A stretch of 64,000 nt of DNA from an uncultured Bacteroidota bacterium (GCA_902775135.1 CACYKY010000003.1:62001-126000), one strand, 5' to 3'. Positions 35,207-45,578 are shown, numbered from the stretch's first letter. Made by a program: numbers and translations. The notes: generated from the sequence alone by a model not told the origin.

Positions 35207-36724
35207 ATGATGGGAGTAATAGCACGACAAAGCATCAAAGGGGCGATGGCCAACTACCTAGGGGTGGCCATCGGCTTTGTGGTGTCGTTTTTCGTGCTGA
35301 CGAAATACCTGACGCAGGAGGAGATAGGCCTTACACGCGTGATGGTGGATGCGGCGCTGCTCTTCTCATCGCTGGCGCAGCTAGGGACGAATGCCAGCAT
35401 CGTGCGGTTCTTCCCGCACTTCAAGAGCGACGGCGACTCCCCCATCCCCAATCACGGCATCTTCGGCCTCAGCGTGCTGGTGCCGCTGGCGGGTTTTGTG
35501 CTGTTTGCGCTAGCCTTCCTCATTTTCCGCCAACCCTTGCTGACGATGTACGGGGTGCACTCGCCCCTGCTGGCCGACTACTTCTACCTGGTGCCCATGC
35601 TGACGTTCTTCGCGCTCTACACCACTGTGTTCGAGACGAATGCGTCGGTATTGCTGCGCATCACCGTCCCCAAGCTGGTGCGCGAGGTGGGCATCCGCCT
35701 CTTCAATCTGGCGGCCTACCTGCTCTACGGCATCGACCTCATCTCGCTGGATGTCTTCGTGTGGCTCTTCTGCGGGAGCTACGGGTTGGCTATGGTGCTC
35801 AACTTGCTGTATCTGGCAAGCCTGGGACATATCTCGTTCCGCATCGACCGCAGCTTCCTCGACCGCAGCAAGGTGAAGGAGATGGTGCGCTATTCGCTCT
35901 TCATGACGGCGACGGTGCTGGCGGGCAACATACCGCTGTTCAACTCGCTCTTCCTGGGGGCGAAAGCGGGCTTGGCGCTGACGGGAGTGTACACCATAGC
36001 GTCGTATATAGCCAACGTGGTGGAGGTGCCCTACCGCAGCCTTGGGGCCATCTCGCGGCCGGTGATAGCCACCGCCGTGAAGGAGGGCAACTGGGACGAG
36101 GTGGAGCGGCTGGGACGGCAGGTGAGCCTGCACCAGCTGATGGTCAGCACCACCATCCTCTACCTCATCTACATCAACCTCGACACCCTCTTTGCCCTCA
36201 TCCCCAACGGGCAGGACTATGTGGGAGGCACAACGGTGGTGCTGATGCTGGGCTTGGCGAAGGTGGTCAACTCGTCATTCTCCGTATGCACCGACATCCT
36301 CAACTTCTCCAAGTACTACGCCTGGAGCCTGGTGTACATCGCCATCCTCACCCTCATGGCCATCGGCCTGAACAGCATCCTCATCGACACCAGCGGCATC
36401 GCGGGAGCGGCAGGAGCCACCCTACTGGCCTATGCAGCCTATTTCGCGCTGCTCATCCGCCACCTTTCGGCCCTCAAAACCGGCAGCGTGATTGTGTTCA
36501 GTTGGGGACAGGCCAAGATGGTGGCCATCATGATAGCGATGGTGGCGGCCTACCTGGGATGGAGCGAGATTGTGGAACCCGCCTTGGGCATGGACATCAT
36601 CCTCAGCGCCGCAATACGCACCCTGGTGCTAGGAGGCCTGCTGACGGCGGCGGTGCTGGGATGGAAAGTGTCGCCAACGGTGAACGGAATGGTGAGGGAG
36701 AAATTGTTAAAAGTTAAGAGTTAA
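35207..36724 (+). CDS. Polysaccharide/oligosaccharide flippase (MVF/Wzx-like)
   Basis: The 505-residue product is an integral membrane protein with about 12-14 hydrophobic segments (GVAIGFVVSFFVLTKYL near the start; AAAIRTLVLGGLLTAAVLGW-like near the end). The N-terminal IARQSIKGAMANYLGVAIGF and GTNASIVRFFPHF match the polysaccharide-biosynthesis flippase family in the MOP superfamily, which moves lipid-linked sugars across the inner membrane. No glycosyltransferases are adjacent, so the substrate cannot be inferred. A good Shine-Dalgarno sequence (TAGGAGAAAG) precedes the ATG at 35207; ATG 35210 is an alternative. A hairpin upstream may regulate it. Confidence 0.88.
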   Translation: MMGVIARQSIKGAMANYLGVAIGFVVSFFVLTKYLTQEEIGLTRVMVDAALLFSSLAQLGTNASIVRFFPHFKSDGDSPIPNHGIFGLSVLVPLAGFVLFALAFLIFRQPLLTMYGVHSPLLADYFYLVPMLTFFALYTTVFETNASVLLRITVPKLVREVGIRLFNLAAYLLYGIDLISLDVFVWLFCGSYGLAMVLNLLYLASLGHISFRIDRSFLDRSKVKEMVRYSLFMTATVLAGNIPLFNSLFLGAKAGLALTGVYTIASYIANVVEVPYRSLGAISRPVIATAVKEGNWDEVERLGRQVSLHQLMVSTTILYLIYINLDTLFALIPNGQDYVGGTTVVLMLGLAKVVNSSFSVCTDILNFSKYYAWSLVYIAILTLMAIGLNSILIDTSGIAGAAGATLLAYAAYFALLIRHLSALKTGSVIVFSWGQAKMVAIMIAMVAAYLGWSEIVEPALGMDIILSAAIRTLVLGGLLTAAVLGWKVSPTVNGMVREKLLKVKS

Positions 36725-36740
36725 GAGTTAAGAGTTATGA
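36709..36740 (+). repeat. AGTTAAGAGTT short tandem
   Basis: Four imperfect copies of AGTTAAG sit across the flippase stop codon. Related words occur at 50650 and 55003. Confidence 0.6.
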
Positions 36741-36782
36741 GTTGTGCGGTTGGAGTTTAAAACATATAACACCATTACAAAG

Positions 36783-39344
36783 ATGAAACGGATATTATTA
36801 TTGGCATTGACGGCATGGAGCCTGACGGCATGGGGACAGGGCATCGACCCCGACTGTCCGGGATTCAGGAACACCACGAGTTTCAACACCGGCAGCACGT
36901 ACTACTATTGGACGGCCCGCGTGGGAGAGCGGACCTACACCCCCTCCAACACTAACGACACTACGACGGGCTACCACATCATGAGCACCTGCACCAACAC
37001 GCCCGACATCACGGGGCACTCCAACATCACCAATCCGGCGCTGCACTCGGGCACCGACTCCTACATCAGCCAATGCGGGCACAACTTCTTCGATGCCAAC
37101 GACTCGCGTTTCCAAATCATCACCGGCGCCAACAGCGGTACCGACGGTTTCACCATAGCCCCCGGCAGCACCACCGGCATGCCGCGCATAGCTCCCGGCT
37201 ACACCAGCAGCGTGCGCCTAGGCGACATGTGCAATACAGGCAGCGCGCAGACCACCGGGTCCATCAACACCAACACCCCCAAGCGCGGCGCCGAAGCCCT
37301 CTTCTACACCATGTATGTCACCCCCCTGAACGCCCTGCTGTTCATCAACTACGCCGTCGTTGCCCGCCGCTATAGCCACACCGCCTACGACGCGGGCGAG
37401 TTCCTCATCCGCGTTGTCAAGCAGAACGACGACGGCACCTGGCCCAACGCCCCCATCAACGACTCCATGTGGTACAAAGTCAGCGCCCCCAACTTCAACG
37501 GTGCCGACCTCCCGATGGGATGGGAAGTGGGTGCCGGCAACGTCAACAACTGGCCCTGCACCTACGCCTACAAGCCGTGGGCCAAGGTAGCCATCAGCCT
37601 CACCCGATACATCTACCAGAACATCCGCATCGAGATGTACACCTCCGACTGCATCTACAATGCCGACCCCATCTACGCCTACATCGCCGGCGACTACCAG
37701 CCCATGCGCATCGACTCCTCCGGCTGCGCCAGCGCCGAGAGCAACGTCATCACCACCCTCACCGCCCCTCCGGGACTGCTGACCTACCAATGGTTTGTGG
37801 CCGCAAGAGGCTACGAGATGGACATCAACAACACCTACCACATGGACTCCGTCGCCTTCCGTCCGGTGACGGGCATCCTCGACTCCAACACCTATTCGCC
37901 CTCGCTGAGCGACTTCGTCCTCTCGCAAGGGCCCAACGCCGGCGACACCATCCCCCAGCAGACCTTCATGTGCGTGATGACCTCCGCCCTCGACCCCCAC
38001 AAGCCCATCACCTCGCGCGTCTACGCCAACGTGGCCAACAACAAGCCCACTCCCTATGTGGCCATTGTCCCCGACTGCGACCTCGGTGTGCAACTCACCG
38101 AGCAGAGCGTCACCTACAACGAGAACTACATCGACAACGACTCCACCCGCTGGATTGTCTATAGCGACACCCTATGCTCATCCGTCCTCGACACCCTCTG
38201 GGGCGAGAGCGTCAGCTACCGCTTCCCCACCGACGGCTACTATAAGGTCAACATGCGCGTCATCGTGGCCGGACGCGACTGCGGAGCCTCCACCACCGTC
38301 GTTGTCCGCGCCCTCCAGGCGCACCCCGCCACCCTCGAGCTGGCCGAAGACATCGTCTGCGAAGGCGAGCGCGCCGAAGTGCGCTGCACATCGCAATGCC
38401 ACCTGGAGAAGGAATGGCACATCGGCGACAGCATCCTGCGCTCCTCGCCCGCCAACCCCCTCGACACCGTGCGCTGGTGGCCCGCCCTCGGCAGCACCTA
38501 CATCACCCTCACCACCACCACCGACTCCCTCTGCCCGGCCACCAGCAACATCACCCTCTCGGCCCTGGGCAACGTCACCGTCACCTCCGACGCCCCCAAC
38601 TCCATCCTCTGTCGCGGCGACAGCACCCTGCTCTCCGCCAACGGGTTGGCCAGCCCCATCTGGCTCTCCTCGCCCTACGACAGCCTCCTGGGCGACGGCA
38701 ACGGCATGGAGGCCGTCTACGTCTCGCCACAGGTCACCACCACCTACATGGTGCAGCCCTCGCAAGCCACACGATGCCTCCAGAACGCTTCCGCCATCAC
38801 CATCGTCGTCCTCCCCTACCCCGTGCCCACCATCTGGACCTCGCGCCCCAACGTTGACATCACCAACCCCACCCTCAACATCGAGGACCGCTCGCCCTTC
38901 AGCACCTCCTCCCATTGGCTCTTCAGCGACGGCCTCACAGCCTCCGGCAACCATATCACCCACACCTTCGGCACCTCGTCCGACTCCGTCAGCATCACCC
39001 TCAACGCCTGCAACGAAGAGCGCTGCTGCGCCGACACCACCGTCTCCCTGCCCGTCACCGTCACCACCTTCTGGATCCCCAATACCTTCACCCCCGGCGA
39101 AGCCACCAACAACATCTTCACCTACTCCACTACCCTCGACATCCTCACCTTCGAAATCGACATCTACAACCGCAACGGCCTGCTCGTCTACCACTCCACC
39201 GACGTGCACCCCCAATGGGACGGCACCGACCTCAACGGCAACCCCTGCCCCATGGGCGCCTATGTCTACCACTACTCCTTCACCGAGGCCACCGAACCCG
39301 ACCGACTCCACCAGGAACAGGGCACCCTCACCCTCCTCCGCTGA
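36783..39344 (+). CDS. T9SS type-B cargo protein (gliding-associated C-terminal domain)
   Basis: The ATG at 36783 (MKRILLLALTAWSLTAWGQ signal peptide) is chosen; an in-frame ATG at 36744 adds 13 residues without a signal. The mature chain of ~835 residues contains several Ig/PKD-like stretches (ITLTTTTDSLCPATSNITLS; PWxFSDG-type HWLFSDGLTASGNHITHTF). The last ~90 residues are a type-B T9SS sorting domain: WIPNTFTPGEATNNIFTY, FEIDIYNRNGLLVYHS and WDGTDLNGNPCPMGAYVYHY. Such proteins are exported by T9SS through the SprB/PorV-type route and often form surface fibres. The gene begins 58 nt after the flippase stop, separated by an AGTTAAGAGTTAAGAG tandem; whether they are co-transcribed is unclear. 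Confidence 0.88.
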   Translation: MKRILLLALTAWSLTAWGQGIDPDCPGFRNTTSFNTGSTYYYWTARVGERTYTPSNTNDTTTGYHIMSTCTNTPDITGHSNITNPALHSGTDSYISQCGHNFFDANDSRFQIITGANSGTDGFTIAPGSTTGMPRIAPGYTSSVRLGDMCNTGSAQTTGSINTNTPKRGAEALFYTMYVTPLNALLFINYAVVARRYSHTAYDAGEFLIRVVKQNDDGTWPNAPINDSMWYKVSAPNFNGADLPMGWEVGAGNVNNWPCTYAYKPWAKVAISLTRYIYQNIRIEMYTSDCIYNADPIYAYIAGDYQPMRIDSSGCASAESNVITTLTAPPGLLTYQWFVAARGYEMDINNTYHMDSVAFRPVTGILDSNTYSPSLSDFVLSQGPNAGDTIPQQTFMCVMTSALDPHKPITSRVYANVANNKPTPYVAIVPDCDLGVQLTEQSVTYNENYIDNDSTRWIVYSDTLCSSVLDTLWGESVSYRFPTDGYYKVNMRVIVAGRDCGASTTVVVRALQAHPATLELAEDIVCEGERAEVRCTSQCHLEKEWHIGDSILRSSPANPLDTVRWWPALGSTYITLTTTTDSLCPATSNITLSALGNVTVTSDAPNSILCRGDSTLLSANGLASPIWLSSPYDSLLGDGNGMEAVYVSPQVTTTYMVQPSQATRCLQNASAITIVVLPYPVPTIWTSRPNVDITNPTLNIEDRSPFSTSSHWLFSDGLTASGNHITHTFGTSSDSVSITLNACNEERCCADTTVSLPVTVTTFWIPNTFTPGEATNNIFTYSTTLDILTFEIDIYNRNGLLVYHSTDVHPQWDGTDLNGNPCPMGAYVYHYSFTEATEPDRLHQEQGTLTLLR

Positions 39345-39390
39345 ATCTCAATTGTGGCATTTATAGAGCCCACATCAGAAAAAAATTCGT

Positions 39391-39398
39391 ATCTTTGC
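39391..39398 (+). promoter_or_regulatory. prfA promoter, almost abutting the start codon
   Basis: AAATTCGTATCTTTGCAACC contains TATCTTTG. Only about 8 nt separate the box from the ATG, so the transcript would have a 5' leader of a few nucleotides or none. The last base of this position is uncertain by one. Confidence 0.6.
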
Positions 39399-39405
39399 AA
39401 CCGCT

Positions 39406-40476
39406 ATGTTAGATAAATTAGAAGCCATATACGCTCGCTATCAAGAGATTGAGCAACAAATGAACGATCCGCAGGTCACCGCGGACATGAAACGTTATGT
39501 GAAACTCAGCAAGGACTACAAAGACCTGCAGCCCGTGGTGAAAGCCTACAAGGACTATAAATCACTCCTCGACACCATCGCCGAATGCAAGGAACTCCTC
39601 GAAAACGAGAAAGACCCCGAGCTGAAGGAGATGGCCAAGGAAGAGCTGCTCTCAAGCCAGGAGCGCCGCGAGAAGATGGAGGACGAGATACGCATCCTCC
39701 TCATCCCCGCCGACCCGCAGGACTCCAAGAACGCCGTCGTAGAAATCCGCGGCGGCACCGGAGGCGACGAGGCCTGCATCTTCGCCGGCGACCTCTTCCG
39801 CATGTACACCCGCTACTGCGAGAAGAAGCATTGGAAAGTGGAAGTCACCGACTTCAACGAGGGCACCTCCGGCGGCTACAAGGACATCACCTTCACCGTC
39901 ACCGGCGAGGGCGTCTACGGCCTGCTGAAATACGAGAGCGGCGTGCACCGCGTGCAGCGCGTCCCCGCCACCGAGACCCAGGGACGCATCCACACCTCCG
40001 CCGCAGGCGTCGTCGTGCTGCCCGAAGCCGAGGAGTTCGACGTCGAGCTCAACATGAGCGATGTCCGCATCGACACCTTCTGCGCCTCCGGTCCTGGCGG
40101 CCAATGCGTCAACACCACCTACTCCGCCGTCCGCCTCACCCACATCCCCACCGGCATCGTGGTCTCCATGCAAGACCAGAAAAGCCAGATCAAGAACAAG
40201 GAAAAGGCCATCGCCATCCTCCGCACCCGTCTCTACGAGCGCGAGTACAACAAGTACATGGAGGAGCTCTCCTCCAAGCGCAAGACTATGGTGGCCACCG
40301 GCGACCGCTCCGAGAAGGTGCGCACCTATAACTACCCCCAGTCGCGTGTCACCGACCACCGCATCGGCTGGTCGATGCACAACCTCCCCGCCTTCATGGA
40401 CGGCGATATCGAGGACTGCATCGAGGCCCTCCAGCTTGCCGAAAACGCCGAGAAGCTGAAAGCCAGCGTGGGGTAA
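39406..40476 (+). CDS. prfA: Peptide chain release factor 1
   Basis: The 356-residue protein ends translation at UAA and UAG. It has the GGQ loop (SGPGGQCVNTTYSAVRLTH, ~222-240) that enters the peptidyl-transferase centre, and the RVPATETQGRIHTSA region with the PAT stop-codon discriminator. The residue after GGQ is Cys where Ser or His is common. The N-terminal helical domain (MLDKLEAIYARYQEIEQQMN) and length are normal. The promoter is so close that the mRNA should be nearly leaderless. A perfect hairpin terminator follows at 40504, so it is a single-gene unit in this genome. Confidence 0.96.
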   Translation: MLDKLEAIYARYQEIEQQMNDPQVTADMKRYVKLSKDYKDLQPVVKAYKDYKSLLDTIAECKELLENEKDPELKEMAKEELLSSQERREKMEDEIRILLIPADPQDSKNAVVEIRGGTGGDEACIFAGDLFRMYTRYCEKKHWKVEVTDFNEGTSGGYKDITFTVTGEGVYGLLKYESGVHRVQRVPATETQGRIHTSAAGVVVLPEAEEFDVELNMSDVRIDTFCASGPGGQCVNTTYSAVRLTHIPTGIVVSMQDQKSQIKNKEKAIAILRTRLYEREYNKYMEELSSKRKTMVATGDRSEKVRTYNYPQSRVTDHRIGWSMHNLPAFMDGDIEDCIEALQLAENAEKLKASVG

Positions 40477-40503
40477 CCCGGCGAATCCATTCGAACCCTT
40501 CGA

Positions 40504-40547
40504 TGCCCATGAAGGCAGGTCTGCCTGCCTTCATGGGCAATCTTTTT
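40504..40547 (+). terminator. prfA terminator
   Basis: TGCCCATGAAGGCAGG-TC-TG and its complement CCTGCCTTCATGGGCA form a ~16-bp stem, followed by TCTTTTTT. Beyond it, 40548-40800 holds no gene I can support. Confidence 0.85.
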
Positions 40548-40800
40548 TGCACTGTCTACGGACGTAAGGTTTTCTGCGTTTCTGTCAAGCCGTCATCTTT
40601 TTTCAAAAAAAAGCACAAAAAAACAACAATGGTTTTTTTTCGTACACCCCGTCAGTTTCAACCGCCTGAAACTTTTCGAGTCGGGTGCTCTCACCTGCAT
40701 GGCCGAGGAATACCCATAAGGTCACGGAGGCCGGAGGTAATAAACAATCGACTATTGATAACTTGTGCGGCCGGGCGCTCCGCAGTTGCGGGAAAAGTCG

Positions 40801-40808
40801 TATTTTTG
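40801..40808 (+). promoter_or_regulatory. Promoter of the 1517-residue protein gene
   Basis: AAAAGTCGTATTTTTGCACT contains TATTTTTG, ~32 nt upstream of the ATG at 40841. Confidence 0.65.
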
Positions 40809-40840
40809 CACTTTGGATTATAATGTAAAATATATCAGAT

Positions 40841-43800
40841 ATGAAGTGCAGATTTTTTGCCTTGATGGTCTCTATGGTGCTGATGTCCAGCCTCATGGCC
40901 CAGAAACCCAAGACCGTCCAACTCACCCCCGAAGGGCTGCCCGACGAGCTGCTGGAATACATGAACGGCACCACCAGCGACAAAGACCGCCAAAAGGAGA
41001 ACACCAAGGTGCTGAAAGAATTCAAGTCGGTGTACACCAGTTTCGACAGCCAGCTGCAGCAGCGGTTGGTCCCTGTGTACAGCTACGCCGTGAAGGCCAA
41101 GATGAAGGGCAACCCCGAGATGTGCGGCCTCACAAAGATGCTCACCACCATTGCCACCACCCCCTCGGGCGGCGAGAACGTGGGCAACGCCTATAGCAAC
41201 GCCCCCAACCTCGAGGGCTTCGTCGCCTCGCTGGAGACCTTCGCCAAGCGCAACGCCAAAGCCAAAGCGGTGGTGGAATACGTCGAGTTCTGCGACGGCC
41301 TCTTCTCCAACCGCCTGCTCTACCATTCGGGCACCTGCGAGTGGCGCTTCGCTCCCCACACCCCCTTCCGCCTGGGTGTGCAGGACGGCGTGCCCCTGGT
41401 GTGGTTCGACAATGCCGCCGACCTCCACTACGCCTCCGCCAAGGACGAAGGGGTCATCAAAGGCACCCGCGGCGTCTACAACTACAAGGAGAACGAATGG
41501 AAGGGCGAAGGCGGACGTCTGGAGTGGGCACGCACAGGCCTCTCAGCCTCCGAGTGCTATGCCGACCTCAGCAGCTACACCGCCGAAACCAAGTTCCCCA
41601 AGTTCAAGGCCGACTCCGTCGACTTCGTCAACACACAGTACTTCTCCTCCCCCATCCGCGGACGCGTGGAGGACGTGATGGACACCCCCAAGGACCCCGC
41701 CAAATACGGCTACCCCCGCTTCCGCTCCTACCAGCGCGACTTCGTCATCAAGGACATCATGCCCGATGTCGACTACAACGGCAGCTTCATGATGAACGGC
41801 TCCAAGTTCATCACCGCCTCCAGCAAGCATCCCGCACGCCTCGTCTTCAACCAGAACGGCGCCGCCAAACTGGCCGTAACCTCCATGAAGTTCACCATCA
41901 CCCAGCAGCGCATGACCGCCGAGAACGCCGCGGTGGTGCTCTATGTCGGCGACGGCGACTCCATCTCCAACACCGGCATCCTCGTGCGCTACCTCCCCGC
42001 CGAGAAGCAGGTGGTCCTCGTCAACGACTCCAAGCGCAATTTCTACAGCCCCTACAACGACTCCTACCACGAGCTCGATATCTACAGCGAGTCCATCGTC
42101 TGGCGCCTGGATCAGAACGACCTCCTCTTCTCCAACCTCGCCTCCGGCGGCGCCACCAGCACCACCAGCTTCGAATCCAGCAACTACTACACCTATAAGA
42201 AATACCGCGAAATCAAGGGCATCGACCAGAAAAGTCCCGTCGAGCGCGTCTATGAGTATGCCGACGCCCACGGCTCCGAGTTCTCCGCTCAAGGCCTGTC
42301 CAACTACATCGGCCTCGACATGAGCCAAACGCTCCTCCTCATCCACACCCTCTCCAAGCACGGTCTCGTCACCTTCAACGAAATCAACAACCGCGTCCGC
42401 ATCAAGGACAAACTCATCGACTACCAGAAAGCCTCCACCAAGAGCAAGGACTTCGACTACGACGCCATAGCCCTCGAGTCCGCCACCACCGGCAACAACG
42501 CCCGCCTCACCTTCGACGACAACAACCTCACCATCCGCGGCGTGGAACCCTTCGTGGTCAGCGACAGCCAGTCAGTCATCGTCTATCCCGACTCCCTCAC
42601 CGGACGCCAGGTCGTCGTCGGCCGCAACCGCACCCTCCACTTCTCCGGCCGCATCGACGTAGGCAAGTTCATGCTCACCGTCAAGGACTGCGACTTCAGC
42701 TACGAGAACTTCAGCTTCAACATGCCCACCATCCAGCGCATGGAGTTCTTCGTCCCCGACTTCAAGGACAAGAAATACGAGCAGCTCGTCCGCACCCCCC
42801 TCAGCAACCTCGTGGGCACCCTCGAGGTCGACAAGCCCGACAACCACAACGGCATGAAGAAGAACAAGGAATACCCCATCTTCAAGAGCCTCGAGAACAG
42901 TAACGTCTTCTACGACGCCCCCGACATCCAGGGCGGCCAGTATGTCCGCGACCGTTTCTACTACACCCTCCTCCCCTTCACCATCAACAGCATGGTCGAC
43001 TTCGTCACCGACAGCCTCCAGTTCACCGGCGTGCTCACCTCCGGCGGCATCTTCCCCGATATCCCCCAGCCGCTAACCGTTCAGAAGGACTACTACCTGG
43101 GATTCAACATCTCCACCCCCGCCGGCGGCTATCCCGCCTACGGCGGCAAGGGCCAGTACAGCAAGAAACTCAAACTCGACCACTCCGGCCTCCGAGGCAA
43201 CGGCACCCTCGACTACCTCACCTCCCACTCCAAGTCCAAGGACTACCTCTTCCTCCTCGACTCCACCGTTGCCCTCACCGACACCTTCGACGTGCGCGAG
43301 GAACAGGGTTTCCCCCAGATTGCCAACGGCCGCACCAGCATGAACTGGCACCCCTATAAGGACTCTATGGCTGTGGCCACCGTCGACGGCGGACGGCCCT
43401 TCCGCATGTATCGCGGCGACGCCTCCCTGCGCGGCCGCGTGGACCTCATGCCCAAGGGCGCAGCGGCAGCCGGCGTGGCCGATGTCCGCGAGGGATCCTT
43501 CTCCTCCGACCACTTCGCACTCGCCTCCCGCGAGATGAGCGCCGAGGTCAGCAACTTCTCCCTCCGCAGCACCACCTACAAGACCCTGGCCTTCAGCGCT
43601 CAGAACGTAAGCTCCGTCGTCAACTACGACACCCGCCGGGCCGACATCCAGTCCAAGCAGGGCCCCGTGCACAGCGACCTCCAACTGGTGCAGTACGAGG
43701 CTTGGGCCGACCACTTCAGCTGGGAGATGGACCGCAAGGAACTCACCCTCGCCAACTCCACACGCGGCACCTCCGAAGGCCTCGACGCCTTGGAGCTCCG

Positions 43801-45394
43801 CCTGCGTCTCCCCAAGGCCGGCGACATGCCCGGCGTGCGCTTCGTCAGCACCGACCCCGCCCGCAAACAGCTTTCCTACTCCTCGCTCCTCAGCCTCTAT
43901 AAATATGATGTGGGCGAACTCTCCAACCAGGGCGTCTTCCTCGTCGCTGTGGCCGACGCCGCCATCGCTCCCGCCGCCGACACCCTCCACATCACCAAGG
44001 GCGGCGAGATGCGCGTCCTCAACAACGCCCAGCTGGTATTCAACCGCGACAGCGCCTACCACTTCCTCACCGGCGCCGACCTCCTCGTCGCCAGCAGCAC
44101 CAGCTACTCCGGCAAGGGCTACTACGACTTCCACAACGACCAGGAGAAAACCCAGCGCCTCTTCATGAATAACATCGAGGTCCGCAACGGTGTCTCCGTA
44201 GCCTCAGGCGATGTCAGCGCCGACCAGTCCTTCACCCTCAGCTCCGCCTTCGGCTTCGCCGGCAAGATCCGCCTCGAGGGCAACCACCGCTGGCCTTGGT
44301 TCGAAGGCGGCGTCCGACTCATCCAGCCCTGCATCCCCGACGCCCAGCTCGGCCTCCTCGCCTATGCCGACTACACCGACCCCGACCACGTCCACGTCGT
44401 CGTCCCCGAACTACCCACCGACTGGAAGGGCAACCGCATCACAGCCTCCGTCCTCATGGACAAGAGCACCCTCCGCCCCCATGCCGCCTTCCTCACCAAC
44501 GAGAAAGTGGCCGACAACGAACTCCTCTCCGCACACGGCATCCTCACCTACCTCGGCGACCGCAAACAGTACATGATAGGCTCCGAAGCCAAGGTCTCCG
44601 ACCCCGACGGCATCGTCGAACCCTACCTCGCCCTCTCCACCACCGACTGCATCGTCGAAGGCGAAGGCCCCGTCAACTTCGCCCGTCGCCGCACACAGGC
44701 CTCCTTCTACTCCTACGGCTCCGCCACCGTCGGCATCAGCAGCGACAACGAAGACCAGCTCACCACCGTCTTCGGATTCTCCTTCCCCATCGACCCCTCC
44801 ATCGTCAACTCCCTCGCCAACAACTTCAAGAACGAGCTCCGCCTCATGCCCGTCGGCGGCACCACCAGCGCCGAAATGCGCCACGCTATGATGCACCACC
44901 TCGGAGCCGACAAGGGAGCCGCCACCTACGCCATCTACAGCGCCACAGGACAACTCGACAAGGTGCCCGACGCCATGCTCTCCACCATGCTCTTCGACAA
45001 CGTCCGCTGGCAGTACAACCCCATCCTCGGACTCTACTGCGAAGGCAAGGTCGGCCTCGTCAGCATCGGCGACAAACCCATGGGCGTCACCGTCAATATG
45101 AAGGCCCAGATCTATATGGACAAGGGCAACCAGAAAATAAAAATCTACGTCGAAGCCGCCAAGGACCACTGGTACTTCTTCTACTATGACACCCAAGCCC
45201 AGGACCTCACCATCTACAGCAGCTACGGCACCTGGGACGACCAAATCAAGGCCCTCACCACCGACCAGCGCAAGATCACCAAGGAAGGTCTCGGCACCTT
45301 CTTCTACCATGTGGGCAACGTGGCCAACTACGTTTCCAACAACTTCCTCATCCCCTTCAGCCGCGCAGCACACCCCGACGAGGACGGCGACTAA
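40841..45394 (+). CDS. Very large exported protein of unknown function
   Basis: The 1517-residue product has a signal peptide (MKCRFFALMVSMVLMSSLMA). After a helical ~120-residue start (LPDELLEYMNGTTSDKDRQK) the chain is mostly beta-rich with repeated charged turns, for example VRFVSTDPARKQLSYSS and YVGDGDSISNTGILVRYLP. A segment near residue 480 looks helical (AQGLSNYIGLDMSQTLLLIH). No T9SS sorting domain, lipobox or enzyme motif is visible; the last ~40 residues (FFYHVGNVANYVSNNFLIPF) are not a T9SS tail. Similar-sized conserved proteins occur in Bacteroidales, and their role is not known to me. Expected location is periplasm or outer membrane. The gene has its own promoter. Confidence 0.75.
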   Translation: MKCRFFALMVSMVLMSSLMAQKPKTVQLTPEGLPDELLEYMNGTTSDKDRQKENTKVLKEFKSVYTSFDSQLQQRLVPVYSYAVKAKMKGNPEMCGLTKMLTTIATTPSGGENVGNAYSNAPNLEGFVASLETFAKRNAKAKAVVEYVEFCDGLFSNRLLYHSGTCEWRFAPHTPFRLGVQDGVPLVWFDNAADLHYASAKDEGVIKGTRGVYNYKENEWKGEGGRLEWARTGLSASECYADLSSYTAETKFPKFKADSVDFVNTQYFSSPIRGRVEDVMDTPKDPAKYGYPRFRSYQRDFVIKDIMPDVDYNGSFMMNGSKFITASSKHPARLVFNQNGAAKLAVTSMKFTITQQRMTAENAAVVLYVGDGDSISNTGILVRYLPAEKQVVLVNDSKRNFYSPYNDSYHELDIYSESIVWRLDQNDLLFSNLASGGATSTTSFESSNYYTYKKYREIKGIDQKSPVERVYEYADAHGSEFSAQGLSNYIGLDMSQTLLLIHTLSKHGLVTFNEINNRVRIKDKLIDYQKASTKSKDFDYDAIALESATTGNNARLTFDDNNLTIRGVEPFVVSDSQSVIVYPDSLTGRQVVVGRNRTLHFSGRIDVGKFMLTVKDCDFSYENFSFNMPTIQRMEFFVPDFKDKKYEQLVRTPLSNLVGTLEVDKPDNHNGMKKNKEYPIFKSLENSNVFYDAPDIQGGQYVRDRFYYTLLPFTINSMVDFVTDSLQFTGVLTSGGIFPDIPQPLTVQKDYYLGFNISTPAGGYPAYGGKGQYSKKLKLDHSGLRGNGTLDYLTSHSKSKDYLFLLDSTVALTDTFDVREEQGFPQIANGRTSMNWHPYKDSMAVATVDGGRPFRMYRGDASLRGRVDLMPKGAAAAGVADVREGSFSSDHFALASREMSAEVSNFSLRSTTYKTLAFSAQNVSSVVNYDTRRADIQSKQGPVHSDLQLVQYEAWADHFSWEMDRKELTLANSTRGTSEGLDALELRLRLPKAGDMPGVRFVSTDPARKQLSYSSLLSLYKYDVGELSNQGVFLVAVADAAIAPAADTLHITKGGEMRVLNNAQLVFNRDSAYHFLTGADLLVASSTSYSGKGYYDFHNDQEKTQRLFMNNIEVRNGVSVASGDVSADQSFTLSSAFGFAGKIRLEGNHRWPWFEGGVRLIQPCIPDAQLGLLAYADYTDPDHVHVVVPELPTDWKGNRITASVLMDKSTLRPHAAFLTNEKVADNELLSAHGILTYLGDRKQYMIGSEAKVSDPDGIVEPYLALSTTDCIVEGEGPVNFARRRTQASFYSYGSATVGISSDNEDQLTTVFGFSFPIDPSIVNSLANNFKNELRLMPVGGTTSAEMRHAMMHHLGADKGAATYAIYSATGQLDKVPDAMLSTMLFDNVRWQYNPILGLYCEGKVGLVSIGDKPMGVTVNMKAQIYMDKGNQKIKIYVEAAKDHWYFFYYDTQAQDLTIYSSYGTWDDQIKALTTDQRKITKEGLGTFFYHVGNVANYVSNNFLIPFSRAAHPDEDGD

Positions 45395-45570
45395 TCGTCC
45401 ACATACCCCAAAAAGCACCCTCCAAGAGGCAGAACCACCCCGGTTTTGCCTCTTTCCTTTGTACGCGACCAAAAAAATTTTCGCAGCCACAATACACTAA
45501 AAATCAACCCCTAACTCTCAACTCTCATCCCTTATCGAAAAAAAAGTTTTGCCATATCAAAAAATGTTAG

Positions 45571-45578
45571 TAATTTTG
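45571..45578 (+). promoter_or_regulatory. Promoter of the tRNA-Leu pair
   Basis: AAATGTTAGTAATTTTGCAC contains TAATTTTG, ~47 nt before the first tRNA. Confidence 0.6.

Noticed and set aside
41543..42361. Long minus-strand ORFs inside the 1517-residue gene
   Set aside because: High-GC third positions leave antisense frames open; no start signal or domain supports them.
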